DNA of 64,000 bases, taken from NCBI RefSeq assembly GCF_000961885.1, contig NZ_JZKH01000008.1, positions 75,493 through 139,492 on the forward strand, given 5' to 3'. This DNA comes from Streptomyces rubellomurinus (GTDB lineage: Bacteria; Actinomycetota; Actinomycetes; Streptomycetales; Streptomycetaceae). The translations under genes and the position numbers were made by a program. Within the stretch, counting starts at the first letter, position 1; the number at the start of each line of letters is the position of its first letter. Shown piece after piece: positions 21,342-37,299 of this stretch. Below the pieces are notes generated by a model. The model made no database searches. It worked only from the letters and a program-made list of their open reading frames with translations, and was not told the DNA's origin.

Positions 21342-22082
21342 TCACGCCCGTTCCACGACCAGCCGCCGGACCAGCTTCGGCAGTGAGGTGGAGATCGGCT
21401 CCCGGATCACCTCGGACGCGGCCACGTCGTACGGCGTCTCCTCGGCGTTCACGATGATCAGCTTCGCGCCGCTCTTCACCGCGGTGTACGGCAGCCCGGC
21501 CACCGGGAACACCTGCAGGCTGGTGCCGATCGCGATGAACAGGTCGCAGGCGCGGGCGATCGCGTCGGCCTGCCCGAGCACCTCCGGGTCCAGGTTCTCG
21601 CCGAACATCACGATCCGCGGCTTCAGGATGCCGCCGCAGGCCCGGCAGTCCGGGTCCGGCTCGCCCGCCTCGACCCGCGCCAGCGCCTCGGCCATCGACC
21701 CGACCACCCGGCAGCGCAGGCACTGCGTCTCCCGCGTGTTGCCGTGCAGTTCGAGCACCTTGCGGGCGGGCAGCCCGGCCTCCTGGTGCAGCCCGTCGAT
21801 GTTCTGGGTGAGCACCCGCACCGGCAGCCCGGAGCGCTCCAGGTCCACCAGCGCCCGGTGCCCGGCGTTCGGCCCGGCGGCCAGCGCGCCGGTCTCCAGC
21901 CGCATCCGCCAGGCCCGCGCGCGCACCCGGGGGTCGTCCCGGTACGGCCCGATGGTGACCAGTTCCTCGGCGCTCGGGTCCTTGCGCCAAAGCCCCTGCG
22001 GGCCGCGGTAGTCGGGGATGCCGGAGTCGGTCGAGACACCCGCGCCGGTCAGCACGGCGATCAGCGGACGCTTCGCGTTCAT
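21342..22082 (-). CDS. Sir2-family NAD-dependent protein deacylase
   Basis: 246-residue sirtuin. LTGAGVSTDSGIPDYRG (11-27) binds NAD, TQNIDGLH lies at 92-99, His113 is the catalytic base in LHGNTRE, and a zinc ribbon uses Cys121, Cys124, Cys146 and Cys149. Sirtuins remove acetyl (or acyl) groups from lysines while cleaving NAD, releasing O-acetyl-ADP-ribose. That product links it chemically to the two ADP-ribosylglycohydrolases nearby. It lies downstream of a two-component system on the same strand, about 100 bp away. The start fits the family N-terminus. Confidence 0.93.
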   Translation of the reverse strand: MNAKRPLIAVLTGAGVSTDSGIPDYRGPQGLWRKDPSAEELVTIGPYRDDPRVRARAWRMRLETGALAAGPNAGHRALVDLERSGLPVRVLTQNIDGLHQEAGLPARKVLELHGNTRETQCLRCRVVGSMAEALARVEAGEPDPDCRACGGILKPRIVMFGENLDPEVLGQADAIARACDLFIAIGTSLQVFPVAGLPYTAVKSGAKLIIVNAEETPYDVAASEVIREPISTSLPKLVRRLVVERA

Positions 22083-22184
22083 ACCCGGGACGGTACGGCC
22101 CCGGACCCGGCCGGGGCCACCGAAAAACCGCGCCCCGGCGGCCCTCCCCCGCAGACGCGCCTCGGCCCTCCCCGAAGCCGCGCC

Positions 22185-22865
22185 TCAGCTCTCCCCCGCC
22201 ACCACCGCGCCGGCCTCGTACGCGAACACCACCGCGTGCACCCGGTCGCGCAGCCCGAGCTTGCCGAGCACGTTGCTGACGTGCGTCTTCACGGTGTGCT
22301 CGCTGACCACCAGTTCGGCCGCGATCTCCGCGTTGGACAGCCCGCGGGCGATCAGCTTCAGCGTCTCGTGCTCGCGCAGCGTCAGCTGCTCCAGCAGCCG
22401 GGACGGCGGGCGCACCGCCCGGTCCGGCGCGCCCGGGCGGCGGGCGGCGAACTCGCCGATCAGCCGCCTGGTCACCGAGGGGGCGAGCAGCGCCTCGCCG
22501 GAGGCCACCATCCGCACCCCGTGCGCCAGGTCGTCCCGCCGGACGTCCTTGAGCAGGAAGCCGCTGGCGCCCGCGTACAGCGCGTCGAAGACGTAGTCGT
22601 CGACGTCGAAGGTGGTCAGCATGATCACCTTGGTGGAGGGGAACTCGGCGCACACCCGGCGGGCCGCCTCCAGTCCGTCCATCACCGGCATCCGGACGTC
22701 CAGCAGCAGCACGTCCGGGCCGTGCTCCCGCACCGCCTCGACGGCCTCGGCGCCGTCGCGGGCCTCGGCCACCACCTCGATGTCCGGCTGCGCGTCCAGG
22801 ATCATCCCGAACCCGGCCCGCACCAGCTCCTGGTCGTCCGCGACGACCACCCGAATCGGCGTCAT
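22185..22865 (-). CDS. NarL/LuxR-type response regulator
   Basis: 226-residue regulator with a receiver domain (Asp10, Asp11, phospho-acceptor Asp56, Thr84/85, Lys106) and a C-terminal LuxR helix-turn-helix (LTLREHETLKLIARGLSNAEIA region, then SEHTVKTHVSNVL). It overlaps the upstream histidine kinase by 4 bases (ATGA), so they are a cognate pair. Target genes may include the TGGV-repeat lipoprotein gene in front of the kinase. The linker between the domains is rich in Arg and Pro. Confidence 0.93.
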   Translation of the reverse strand: MTPIRVVVADDQELVRAGFGMILDAQPDIEVVAEARDGAEAVEAVREHGPDVLLLDVRMPVMDGLEAARRVCAEFPSTKVIMLTTFDVDDYVFDALYAGASGFLLKDVRRDDLAHGVRMVASGEALLAPSVTRRLIGEFAARRPGAPDRAVRPPSRLLEQLTLREHETLKLIARGLSNAEIAAELVVSEHTVKTHVSNVLGKLGLRDRVHAVVFAYEAGAVVAGES

Positions 22866-24040
22866 CCGCCCACTCCCTCCCTCACCCCCGCCGCCCCCAG
22901 CGGAAGCCGGGCGGTCACCAGGAAACCCTTGCCCTCCGGGCCGGGGCCGGCCTCGGCCCGCCCGCCGCAGGCCGCCGCCCGCTCCCGGATGCCGACCAGT
23001 CCGCGGCCGCCGGACCAGCCCGCCACCGCGCGGTCGGCCGCCGCCGCCACCCCGCGCCCGTTGTCGGCGACCACCACCTCCAGCACGTCGCCGGCGCGGA
23101 CCACCCGCACCGAGGCGCGCGTGGCGCCGGAGTGCTTGACGGTGTTGGTCAGCGCCTCCTGCACGATCCGGTACGCCGAGGCCTGCACGTCCGCGGGCAA
23201 CGAACCCGTCCCGTCCGGCAGTTCGAGGTCCATCGACAGCCCCGCGCCACGCACCCGCTCGGCCACCTCGGCGAGTTCGGCCAGCCGGGGCTGCGGCGCG
23301 AGCTCCGGGCCGGCGCCCTCCTCCTTCAACACTCCCAGGACACGCCGGAGTTGGACCATCGCGTCACGGCCGGAGTCGGCGATGGTGTCGAAGACCCGGA
23401 CCGCCCGGTCCGGGTCGCCGTGCACCACCAGCGGCCCGGCCTCGGCCTGGATCACCATCAGGGAGACGGCGTGCGCCAGGATGTCGTGCATCTCCCGCGC
23501 GATCCTGGCCCGCTCCTGCGCCACCGCACGGGCCGCCTCGCTGGCCGCCCGTTCCCCGGCCTCGCGGGCCCGCTCGGCCTCCAGGTGGGCCAGCCGCCGC
23601 TGGGAGCGGACCAGCGAGCCGAAGACGAAGCCGCCGACCGAGGTGAGCACGCTGAACAGCGCGCCGTTCGGCGAGTGGGTACCCAGCACGTTGGCGGCCA
23701 CCGCCACCACCAGCATCGGCCAGCGCTGCCGGTCCGGGAAGCGCTCCGCCACCGTGTACATCCCGATCACGGCGTACAACGGCACCTGCGGGTCGGCCGA
23801 GTGCGCGACCGCCGACAGCAGCAGCGAGACCGGCACGCTCAGGGCCAGCAGCACCGGCAGCGGGGCGACCCGCCGCCAGGGCAGGTACAGCGCGGTGGAC
23901 GCCGCCAGCAGGTAGACCCACCACGGCCAGTCGACGTCGTCGTTGTAGACCGCCCAGAGCGACACCACCGCCGAGCAGACCGCAAGGAAGGTGTCCAGGA
24001 CGTACGGGCTGAGCCCGCCCGTCCAGGTCCGCCAGCGCAT
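22862..24040 (-). CDS. sensor histidine kinase (HisKA_3 type)
   Basis: 392-residue membrane kinase of the NarX/DesK-like class. Five or so N-terminal helices (residues 10-145) form the sensor with little extracellular loop, followed by a coiled coil rich in Ala, Glu and Arg. The phosphorylated His is in REMHDILAHAVS (His185). The HATPase part shows QEALTNTVKHS, DNGRG and GRGLVGIRERA. GGAG upstream supports ATG 24040. The likely signal is in the membrane or envelope, which fits the lipoprotein encoded just before it. Confidence 0.92.
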   Translation of the reverse strand: MRWRTWTGGLSPYVLDTFLAVCSAVVSLWAVYNDDVDWPWWVYLLAASTALYLPWRRVAPLPVLLALSVPVSLLLSAVAHSADPQVPLYAVIGMYTVAERFPDRQRWPMLVVAVAANVLGTHSPNGALFSVLTSVGGFVFGSLVRSQRRLAHLEAERAREAGERAASEAARAVAQERARIAREMHDILAHAVSLMVIQAEAGPLVVHGDPDRAVRVFDTIADSGRDAMVQLRRVLGVLKEEGAGPELAPQPRLAELAEVAERVRGAGLSMDLELPDGTGSLPADVQASAYRIVQEALTNTVKHSGATRASVRVVRAGDVLEVVVADNGRGVAAAADRAVAGWSGGRGLVGIRERAAACGGRAEAGPGPEGKGFLVTARLPLGAAGVREGVGG

Positions 24041-24134
24041 CACGCGCTCCACCGCCGTACCTCCCCCGTAGCCGGGGACGCCGCCCCCGCGGAGGAGATC
24101 ATGCCCTACCGGCAGTACCTCCGGAACGGCCCGG

Positions 24135-24809
24135 TCAGACACCGCTGACCGTCACCCCGCCGGTGTCCGTCCGCGCGGTGATCCGGCGCGCCGCCCCCGC
24201 CTGCGAGGGGATGCCGACGTCCACGCCGCCCGTCCCGGCGTTCGCGTCCACCGCGTACGCCTCGTCGGCCGGCACCTTCACCCGGACCCCGCCGGTTTCG
24301 GTCTTCGCCTCCACCTTCACCGGCGCGGCCGCGAACTCGGCCCGCACCCCGCCGGTCCGGGCGCTCAGCCGCACCTGCTGCGAGGTCAGCCCGGTGGCCT
24401 CGACCCCGCCGGTGTCCACCTCGGCCTCCACCTCGGCGGCCAGCCCGCTCAGCCGCACCCCGCCGGTCTCCTCCTTGATCCGCACCTTCGTCCCGGCCGG
24501 CACCCGCACGGTGTACCCGACGCCGCAGCCGCCGCAGTCGTACGTCAGCCGCAGCACGCCGTCCTTCACCTCGTGCGTGGTGTTCGGCGGCGCGTCCTCG
24601 TAGTCCTGCTTCTCCGTGACGTGCACCGTGTCGCCGCCACCGGTCACCACGACCCCGCCGGTGTGCCCCTCGACCACCAGCTCCTTCACCGGCTCCGACA
24701 CCCCGTAGTCCACCGTCCGGTGCTCCTTGTCGTCCCCGAACGGCAGGCACCCCTGCATCCCCAGCACGATCCCCGCGGTGATCGCCACCACGCCCAGCAC
24801 CCGCTTCAT
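24135..24809 (-). CDS. TGGV-repeat lipoprotein (DUF4097-like beta-solenoid)
   Basis: 224-residue predicted lipoprotein: signal helix then Cys21 in GMQGC. The mature part is built from seven spaced TGGV repeats (for example HTGGVVVTG, ETGGVRLSG, DTGGVEATG, RTGGVRAEF, DTGGVTVSG), the pattern of DUF4097 repeat sheets. Two Cys in YDCGGCGVGY may pair or bind metal. GAAGGGGG precedes ATG 24809. It lies 94 bp before the kinase gene on the same strand and may be the sensed component or the target of that system. Biochemical function is unknown. Confidence 0.75.
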   Translation of the reverse strand: MKRVLGVVAITAGIVLGMQGCLPFGDDKEHRTVDYGVSEPVKELVVEGHTGGVVVTGGGDTVHVTEKQDYEDAPPNTTHEVKDGVLRLTYDCGGCGVGYTVRVPAGTKVRIKEETGGVRLSGLAAEVEAEVDTGGVEATGLTSQQVRLSARTGGVRAEFAAAPVKVEAKTETGGVRVKVPADEAYAVDANAGTGGVDVGIPSQAGAARRITARTDTGGVTVSGV

Positions 24810-24938
24810 CCCCGGCCCCCTTCGCCAGCCCCGTCGTCCCGACACCGAGAAGCCTCCCGCACCGGCCCCCTCCCCCACCTCCCTCCGCCGAGCGGTTCCA
24901 CCCCCTCCCCCGCACGACGGAGGAGGGCCCGGAAACGC

Positions 24939-24976
24939 CGCAGGGCGGCCACCCCGTGAGGGGTGACCGCCCTGCG
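24939..24976 (-). terminator. rpoC terminator
   Basis: A 17-bp stem (24939-24955 with 24960-24976) and 4-base loop lie 20 bases past the rpoC stop. One pair (24949 with 24966) is C.A in the plus strand but G.U in the rpoC transcript, so it folds fully only in the sense RNA. Confidence 0.85.
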
Positions 24977-24996
24977 AGCGATCAGTGACGCGCGAC

Positions 24997-28890
<3,894 letters not shown>

Positions 28891-28989
28891 TGGTCGTCAA
28901 GCCCTCTTTCGTGATTCGAGAGTTTGTCTGTGGTCTGAGGGGGGCCTGGGGGACGGGCCGGCTGCGCGGGGCAGCCGGCCCGGCCTCCG

Positions 28990-32466
<3,477 letters not shown>

Positions 32467-32676
32467 GAGGGGGGTCCTTCCGAGGGCTCGGAGCTCACTA
32501 CGCGCGTACCAGCCGGGCCTGCTTGAGCCTTGGTCCCGCCTCCCTCGCCACTGGCCTCTGCCGGGGTCGAAACCCGAGGTCAGAGCCGCTTTGCGGAGGC
32601 GATGCCAGACCCCTTCAGGGCAACGCAAACTCCGGGCGACGAGTCACGGAGAAGCTAACAGGCAGCGCAAAGGGAC

Positions 32677-32705
32677 AGTGTAGCCAAAGGCCACACTGCT
32701 GTCCA
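32677..32705 (-). promoter_or_regulatory. rpoB promoter
   Basis: TGGACA (32700-32705) and TACACT (32677-32682) with 17-base spacing on the minus strand form a near-consensus vegetative promoter. Predicted start of transcription is near 32670. It lets rpoBC be controlled apart from rplJL. Confidence 0.7.
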
Positions 32706-32710
32706 GCTCT

Positions 32711-32727
32711 GATTCGGAAACCGAATC
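32711..32727. repeat. 17-bp palindrome abutting the rpoB promoter
   Basis: GATTCGG-AAA-CCGAATC is a perfect inverted repeat 5 bases upstream of the rpoB -35 (about -40 to -57). Its size and place fit a dimeric activator or repressor site. Confidence 0.4.
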
Positions 32728-33095
32728 GGAGACTCCTCCCGGTAGCCGGCGAGCGCGGACGCCCACCGGGTACTGCTCTAACTCACGTCGAGTCATTTCC
32801 CGCCGGAGCCACTGGTTATGCATCCAGCAGTGGACCAACCCGGCGGACTCGCGCCTTGAGAATCGCGCGCCGCGTCGGGTTCGTCAAGGGCCCGCCGGCG
32901 GGGCGGACCTCGCCCTCTCCATCGCCCGTGACCCCTCCGGCGTTACAGAAGCCGTGGTGGGGGCCACCGTCGATGACCGTGATCACCTTACTCCTCGCGA
33001 CCGACAGTGCCGAGTGAGCGATCGGCCACACCGGTGGTCCGGACCGGCCGGGCGGCGGGCGTCCCCCGGCTCCGGCGCCCTGCCCCCGGAACGCG

Positions 33096-33136
33096 AAAAA
33101 GCCGGGCCGACCACCCGCAAGGGTGATCGGCCCGGC
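33096..33136 (-). terminator. rplL terminator
   Basis: A 16-bp stem (33101-33116 with 33121-33136) is followed on the minus strand by TTTTT, a full intrinsic terminator 28 bases after rplL. One pair is G.U only in the rplL transcript (C.A on the other strand). Confidence 0.88.
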
Positions 33137-33164
33137 CTCAGGCCCCCTCAGAGGGGGCGAGAAG

Positions 33165-33551
33165 TCACTTGACGGTGACCTTGGCGCCGGCACCCTCGAG
33201 GGCGGCCTTGGCCTTCTCGGCAACGTCCTTGGCAACCTTCTCCAGGACCTTGGCACCAGCGGTGTCAACGAGGTCCTTGGCCTCCTTCAGGCCGAGGGAG
33301 GTCAGGGTGCGCACCTCCTTGATGACCTGGATCTTCTTGTCGCCGGCGGCGTCGAGGATGACGTCGAACTCGTCCTGCTCCTCAACGGCCTCGGCGCCAC
33401 CGGCGGCACCGCCGGCAACGACGACGGCAGCGGCCGGGGCGGCAGCGGTGACGTCGAACTTCTCCTCGAAGGCCTTCACGAAGGCGGCGAGCTCGATGAG
33501 GGTGAGCTCCTCGAACTGCGCGAGCAGCTCGTCCTGGGTCAGCTTCGCCAT
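33165..33551 (-). CDS. rplL: 50S ribosomal protein L7/L12
   Basis: 128-residue stalk protein that recruits translation GTPases. It has the N-terminal dimer domain ([21 protein letters not shown]), an Ala/Gly-rich hinge near 37-55, and the C-terminal domain [21 protein letters not shown] and beyond. GGAAGGA precedes ATG 33551. It is 88 bp after rplJ in the same transcript and is followed by a strong terminator. Confidence 0.98.
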   Translation of the reverse strand: MAKLTQDELLAQFEELTLIELAAFVKAFEEKFDVTAAAPAAAVVVAGGAAGGAEAVEEQDEFDVILDAAGDKKIQVIKEVRTLTSLGLKEAKDLVDTAGAKVLEKVAKDVAEKAKAALEGAGAKVTVK

Positions 33552-33639
33552 GATGGCGTCCTTCCACTAAATCGGCAGGTGGTGCCGGATGTACGGGTTG
33601 GCGGGCGTACGGGCCCGCAGCGAGGCGTGAGCCTGCCGA

Positions 33640-34203
33640 TTACTCGGCGGCGGCGTCCTCGGCGGCGGGAGCCGGCGTACCGGCACCGCCCTGCTCGACC
33701 TTGTCGCGCAGCGCGTCCACGGTGCGGACGAGCTTCGACGGCAGGGCCTGGAAGAGCGCGGCAGCCTGGGACTGCTTGGCCTTCAGGGCACCCGCCAGCT
33801 TGGCGAGCAGCACCTCGCGGGACTCGAGGTCCGCGAGCTTCTTGATCTCATCGGCGGACAGCGCCTTACCGTCAAGGACACCGCCCTTGATGATGAGAGC
33901 GGGGTTCTCCTTGGCGAAGTCACGCAGAGCCTTCGCCGACTCCACCGGGTCACCGGTGACGAAGGCGACAGCCGTCGGACCGTTGAACAGGTCGTCCAGC
34001 TCCGTGATCCCGACCTCGTTGGCCGCGATCTTGGTCAGCGTGTTCTTCACCACGGCGTACTCGGCGTTGTCGCCGAGCGAGCGACGCAGGGTCTTGACCT
34101 GCTTCACCGAGAGACCGCGGTACTCGGTCAGCAGCGCCGCGGAGGAACCACGGAACTTGTCCGTGATCTCAGCGACGGCAGCAGCCTTGTCGGGCCTGGC
34201 CAT
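33640..34203 (-). CDS. rplJ: 50S ribosomal protein L10
   Basis: 187-residue base of the L12 stalk; it binds 23S rRNA and, when in excess with L12, its own leader [16 protein letters not shown] at the N-terminus and [17 protein letters not shown] match the family. Start ATG 34203 has GGAAGGAGG at good spacing; earlier in-frame codons have no ribosome site. Its transcript begins at a good promoter with a long structured leader. Confidence 0.97.
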   Translation of the reverse strand: MARPDKAAAVAEITDKFRGSSAALLTEYRGLSVKQVKTLRRSLGDNAEYAVVKNTLTKIAANEVGITELDDLFNGPTAVAFVTGDPVESAKALRDFAKENPALIIKGGVLDGKALSADEIKKLADLESREVLLAKLAGALKAKQSQAAALFQALPSKLVRTVDALRDKVEQGGAGTPAPAAEDAAAE

Positions 34204-34483
34204 AGGCTTACGCCTCCTTCCGTGATGTCGAAGTCCGGCCGACCGCGAAAGTCGACCATTCACACCTCGGACCACCAGGGCGGAAGGAAAGCTCCTGCAA
34301 AAGCAATGAGCCCCGATGCGCAGGGCGCACGGGGCTCGCAGTGACCTCGACGGGCTCCGCGCGGACGCGGCACCCGGAAATCGAAAGCTCCAGACACACC
34401 TGCGCGGGCTGCCTGCGACGAATCACAGATCCTTCGGCCGCCTGCTCCCTGACGGGCGCGGCGACAACCAGCGGTCTTTGGCT
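34204..34483 (-). ncRNA. rplJ leader (candidate L10 leader with attenuator)
   Basis: About 280 bases lie between the rplJ promoter and rplJ. The leader holds a 13-bp hairpin with one bulged A (arms within 34308-34337) followed in the transcript by AUUGCUUUUGC, a U-rich stretch like an attenuator terminator (34297-34307). L10 leaders of this sort let the L10-L12 complex control rplJL. I did not verify the L10-binding kink-turn, so the class call is inferred from position. Confidence 0.5.
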
Positions 34484-34489
34484 TCCGCC

Positions 34490-34519
34490 AGATTAGACGG
34501 ACGCACCCGTACGACGCAA
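34490..34519 (-). promoter_or_regulatory. rplJL promoter
   Basis: TTGCGT (34514-34519) and TAATCT (34490-34495) with 18-base spacing on the minus strand. The predicted transcript starts near 34483 and has a 280-base leader. Confidence 0.6.
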
Positions 34520-34559
34520 ATCGCCCTCGGACGGAGCAGCCCGGCGGGCCCGGCGCGGC

Positions 34560-35441
34560 TCAGCGGGCGAGCGGGGAGACCGTCCGGACGCCGGTGTCCA
34601 CGGTGTCCGGCTCGGCCGGGGCCTGGGCCGAGAGCAGCGCCCCGGCGAAGTCCGAGTAGAGCACCAGGTCGTCCGCCCGGCCGCCGCCGTCGCCACTCCC
34701 GGTGCGCTGCAGCTTGACCAGCTGGTCCTTGTCGTTGAGCCAGAGGTCCAGGGTCAGCGAGTGCGAGCCGCCGGGGGCCAGGGCGGCCCGCAGGCCGTCC
34801 CGGCGGGCCTGGGTCAGCTGGGCCTGGGCGGCGGCGTACTTCTCCGCGGTGGTGGTGACCCGGTAGTGCTCGACGGTCGAGTCCTCCAGCTTCTCCTCGC
34901 CGAGGAAGGCGGGCACCACCCCGTCCGCGGTGGCGGCGGCCAGCGCCTCCACCGGGTTCAGCGAGTCGATCAGCCCGGCGTACGGGACCTCCTTGCGGCC
35001 GTCCGGGTCCGGCGGGACGGTGAAGCGCTCCCAGTGCCGGCCGCCCTGGCGGGCCGCGGTGGCCGCGTCGCCGCCCTGGTAGGCGACGGTGTCCACGACG
35101 ATCAGCTGCTCCGGGCCGCCCGCGGTCGAGCGCTTGACCTGCAGCGCCGTCTTCGGCGCCCAGAACAGCGGGCCGGCGCCGGCGTCCGCGCCCAGCCGGT
35201 AGCTGACCTTGGCCCGGCGGGCGGTCTGCATGGCCAGCTCGGCGGAGAGCAGGACGCCGTGCGGAGAGCGGTCGGTGGGCTTGGCCGGCCCGGTCGGGGT
35301 GGCCACGGTGGCCGGGGCACTGGTCGCGCTCGGACTGCCGGACGGCACGGCCGCCCGGTCCTCGCCCCCGCCGCACCCGGTGAGCCCGACCGCCAGCAGC
35401 GCGACGGCGGCCACTCCCGCCCGCCGCTGCCGTCCCACCAT
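34560..35441 (-). CDS. lipoprotein (LppX/LprAFG-like), first of three
   Basis: 293-residue predicted lipoprotein: signal sequence ending VGLTGC (Cys23), then a Ser/Thr/Pro linker. The mature part includes RRAKVSYRLG, LIDSLNPVEALAAAT and SLTLDLWLNDKDQLVKLQ, the alternating strands expected of the LppX/LprF/LprG fold that carries lipids. GAGAGG precedes ATG 35441. It lies between rplA and rplJ with two related lipoprotein genes upstream on the same strand. The cargo is unknown. Confidence 0.8.
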   Translation of the reverse strand: MVGRQRRAGVAAVALLAVGLTGCGGGEDRAAVPSGSPSATSAPATVATPTGPAKPTDRSPHGVLLSAELAMQTARRAKVSYRLGADAGAGPLFWAPKTALQVKRSTAGGPEQLIVVDTVAYQGGDAATAARQGGRHWERFTVPPDPDGRKEVPYAGLIDSLNPVEALAAATADGVVPAFLGEEKLEDSTVEHYRVTTTAEKYAAAQAQLTQARRDGLRAALAPGGSHSLTLDLWLNDKDQLVKLQRTGSGDGGGRADDLVLYSDFAGALLSAQAPAEPDTVDTGVRTVSPLAR

Positions 35442-35487
35442 CGTCCGTTCCTCTCTCACCCGGGCCACCTTGCCATCCACCCCGGCC

Positions 35488-36402
35488 TCAGGACGCGGTG
35501 GCCCCCTCGGAATGCTTCTGCAGTTCCCTCATGTCGACGTAGTCGTACGGCTCGGCCGCGAGGACCGGGGTGCCGTAGTCGGAGTAGCCCACGGTGACGT
35601 TGAGCGCCCCGGCCTTGGTGTCGGCCTGCTCGACCCGCTTGACCACCAGCATGTCGGCGTCGACCCAGACGTCGAGCGTCTCGTGGGTGACGCCGTTGGC
35701 CGTCAGGCCCTGCTTGATCTTCTCGATCTGCTCCTGGGTCACGCTGGAGCCGGTCACCTTGATCATGTCAGCCAGGTCGAGCTCACCGGTGTAGTGGGTG
35801 GCGGCCTTGCCGTTCACCGTGTCCTGGCCGACCTCGGTCACCTTGCCGCCGGCGATCAGCGCCCGCACGCCCTGGACCGGGTCCATGCTGGTGAACTGGG
35901 TGGTCTGCGCGCCGGTGGCCTTGGCCAGGTCCTCCTTCGTGTACCGCAGCCAGCGGTGTCCGCCGAGCTCGGCGGACGCGTCCGGGCCCAGCTTCATGTA
36001 CATACCGATGTCGGTGTACAGGTAGTGCACGCTCGGGCCGCCGGTCACGGGTTCGAGCGTCTTGGCCAGCGGCGATCCCGACACGTCCATGGTGATGTCG
36101 GCCTGGAGGCCGTGGGCCCAGGAGGCCGCGCCCTTGCCCTTGATGGTGGTCGCGCCGATCGTGATCGACTCGTCGATCTTCGCGGACTTCGCCGCCCCGG
36201 TCTTCTCCGTGACCTTCTCCAGGAAGATCGCCGGAGTCACCTTGGCCGGCGGTGCGGACGGCGTGTCCTCGGCGGTCGCCGCGGCCGTCGCGGCCGGTGC
36301 CGCGGCCTTGCCGCCGTCCTTCTTCTCGTCGTCGCAGGCCGTCGTGGTCAGCGCCAGGGCGGCGAGCACGACGACGGCGGCGGACTTGCTACGAATTCCC
36401 AT
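35488..36402 (-). CDS. lipoprotein (LppX/LprAFG-like), second of three
   Basis: 304-residue lipoprotein with lipobox TTTAC (Cys23) and a charged and Ala-rich linker. The body has SAKIDESITIGATTIKGKG, LDLADMIKVTGSS and ETLDVWVDADMLVVKRVEQ, resembling the other two products in the last third (DxWV/Lxxxxx-L). ATG 36402 has a G-rich ribosome site; ATG 36414 is an alternative. The gap to the next gene is 46 bp, so it is likely co-transcribed. Confidence 0.8.
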   Translation of the reverse strand: MGIRSKSAAVVVLAALALTTTACDDEKKDGGKAAAPAATAAATAEDTPSAPPAKVTPAIFLEKVTEKTGAAKSAKIDESITIGATTIKGKGAASWAHGLQADITMDVSGSPLAKTLEPVTGGPSVHYLYTDIGMYMKLGPDASAELGGHRWLRYTKEDLAKATGAQTTQFTSMDPVQGVRALIAGGKVTEVGQDTVNGKAATHYTGELDLADMIKVTGSSVTQEQIEKIKQGLTANGVTHETLDVWVDADMLVVKRVEQADTKAGALNVTVGYSDYGTPVLAAEPYDYVDMRELQKHSEGATAS

Positions 36403-36513
36403 GGTTCCCCCCACTGAGGATTCCCGACTCCCCTCCCCCGGTGAGCCGGTGGTGCTCCTTGTGCGGACTCTATGCGATCAACCGCCGCCCGGGACACCGG
36501 AATTCGGCGCTCG

Positions 36514-37299
36514 TCACCCCGTCGCGGCAGCGGTGGGGTCCGAGGAAGCGGCGCCCGAGACCTCGGTCGTGGTGACGGTGGTCCCGGTGTCGCCGGTGAC
36601 GGTCTCGCGCAGTCTCAGCAGCCGGGAGCCGGGCCCGACCCAGAGGTCCCAGTCGATCGTCTTCACCCCGTGCCGCTGGTACCAGTCGAGCACCGCGGCC
36701 AGCCGGTCCGGCCCCAACTCCCCTTCCGCGCCGAAGTATTCGGCCACCGGCGTGGAGCCCCGGTAGTGCGCCGCGGTCGTCCCGGCGACGTCCTCGCCAC
36801 CGAGCGAGCCGAGCGTGCCGGCCTGGGCGACGGCGTACGCGCGGCTGCCCGGGTTGGTGATCAGCGCCGTCGTCCAGCCGCCCGCCCAGCCGCCGGCGGC
36901 CCCCGCGGCGGGGTCGAGCGACTCGGCCGTGGCGCGGTCCGCGTGCTTGGCCCGGCCGTCCTGGTACGCGAGGTCGACCGCGCCGTCCCGGACGGTCAGC
37001 CGCCCGGCTCCGAGTTCATCGGTGACGGTCAGCGCGGCCTCGTCCCGGGCTCCCCAGGTGAGCGTGCCGCTCGCGGTGCGCCGGCCGGCCGGGCCCTCCT
37101 GGACGACGTCGATCCGGGCGGTGCCGGAGTCGTCCAGCGCCTGGGCGGCGGTGAGCACCACCTGCTTCGGCGGCACCGGCGCGGGCTGCCCGGGGATGCC
37201 GGTGGCGGGGGCGGCCAGCAGGCTGCATCCGGTGGTGGCGCCGAGCAGCAGCAGGGCCGCCGCCCGGGCGGGGGCGGCGGGGCGAAGGGCGGGCGGCAC
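36514..37299 (-). CDS. lipoprotein (LppX/LprAFG-like), third of three
   Basis: 261-residue lipoprotein with a GTG start and Cys25 in GATTGC. The body ends with HGVKTIDWDLWVGPGSRLLRLRE, similar to the DLWLNDKDQLVKL segment of the first gene, which supports shared ancestry. Central region is rich in Gly and Ala (AAGAAGGWAGGW). It is the promoter-proximal gene of the trio and diverged well beyond the other two. Confidence 0.72.
   Translation of the reverse strand: MPPALRPAAPARAAALLLLGATTGCSLLAAPATGIPGQPAPVPPKQVVLTAAQALDDSGTARIDVVQEGPAGRRTASGTLTWGARDEAALTVTDELGAGRLTVRDGAVDLAYQDGRAKHADRATAESLDPAAGAAGGWAGGWTTALITNPGSRAYAVAQAGTLGSLGGEDVAGTTAAHYRGSTPVAEYFGAEGELGPDRLAAVLDWYQRHGVKTIDWDLWVGPGSRLLRLRETVTGDTGTTVTTTEVSGAASSDPTAAATG

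Larger units (their letters stand above)
32467..33095. other. gap between rplL and rpoB: rpoB promoter, palindrome and leader
   Basis: No gene is supported in this 630-bp stretch. It contains the rpoB promoter (32677-32705), a 17-bp palindrome just upstream of it (32711-32727), and a leader of roughly 200 bases to the TTG start. From 32730 to 33095 I see nothing definite. The rplL terminator lies at the far end. Confidence 0.5.
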
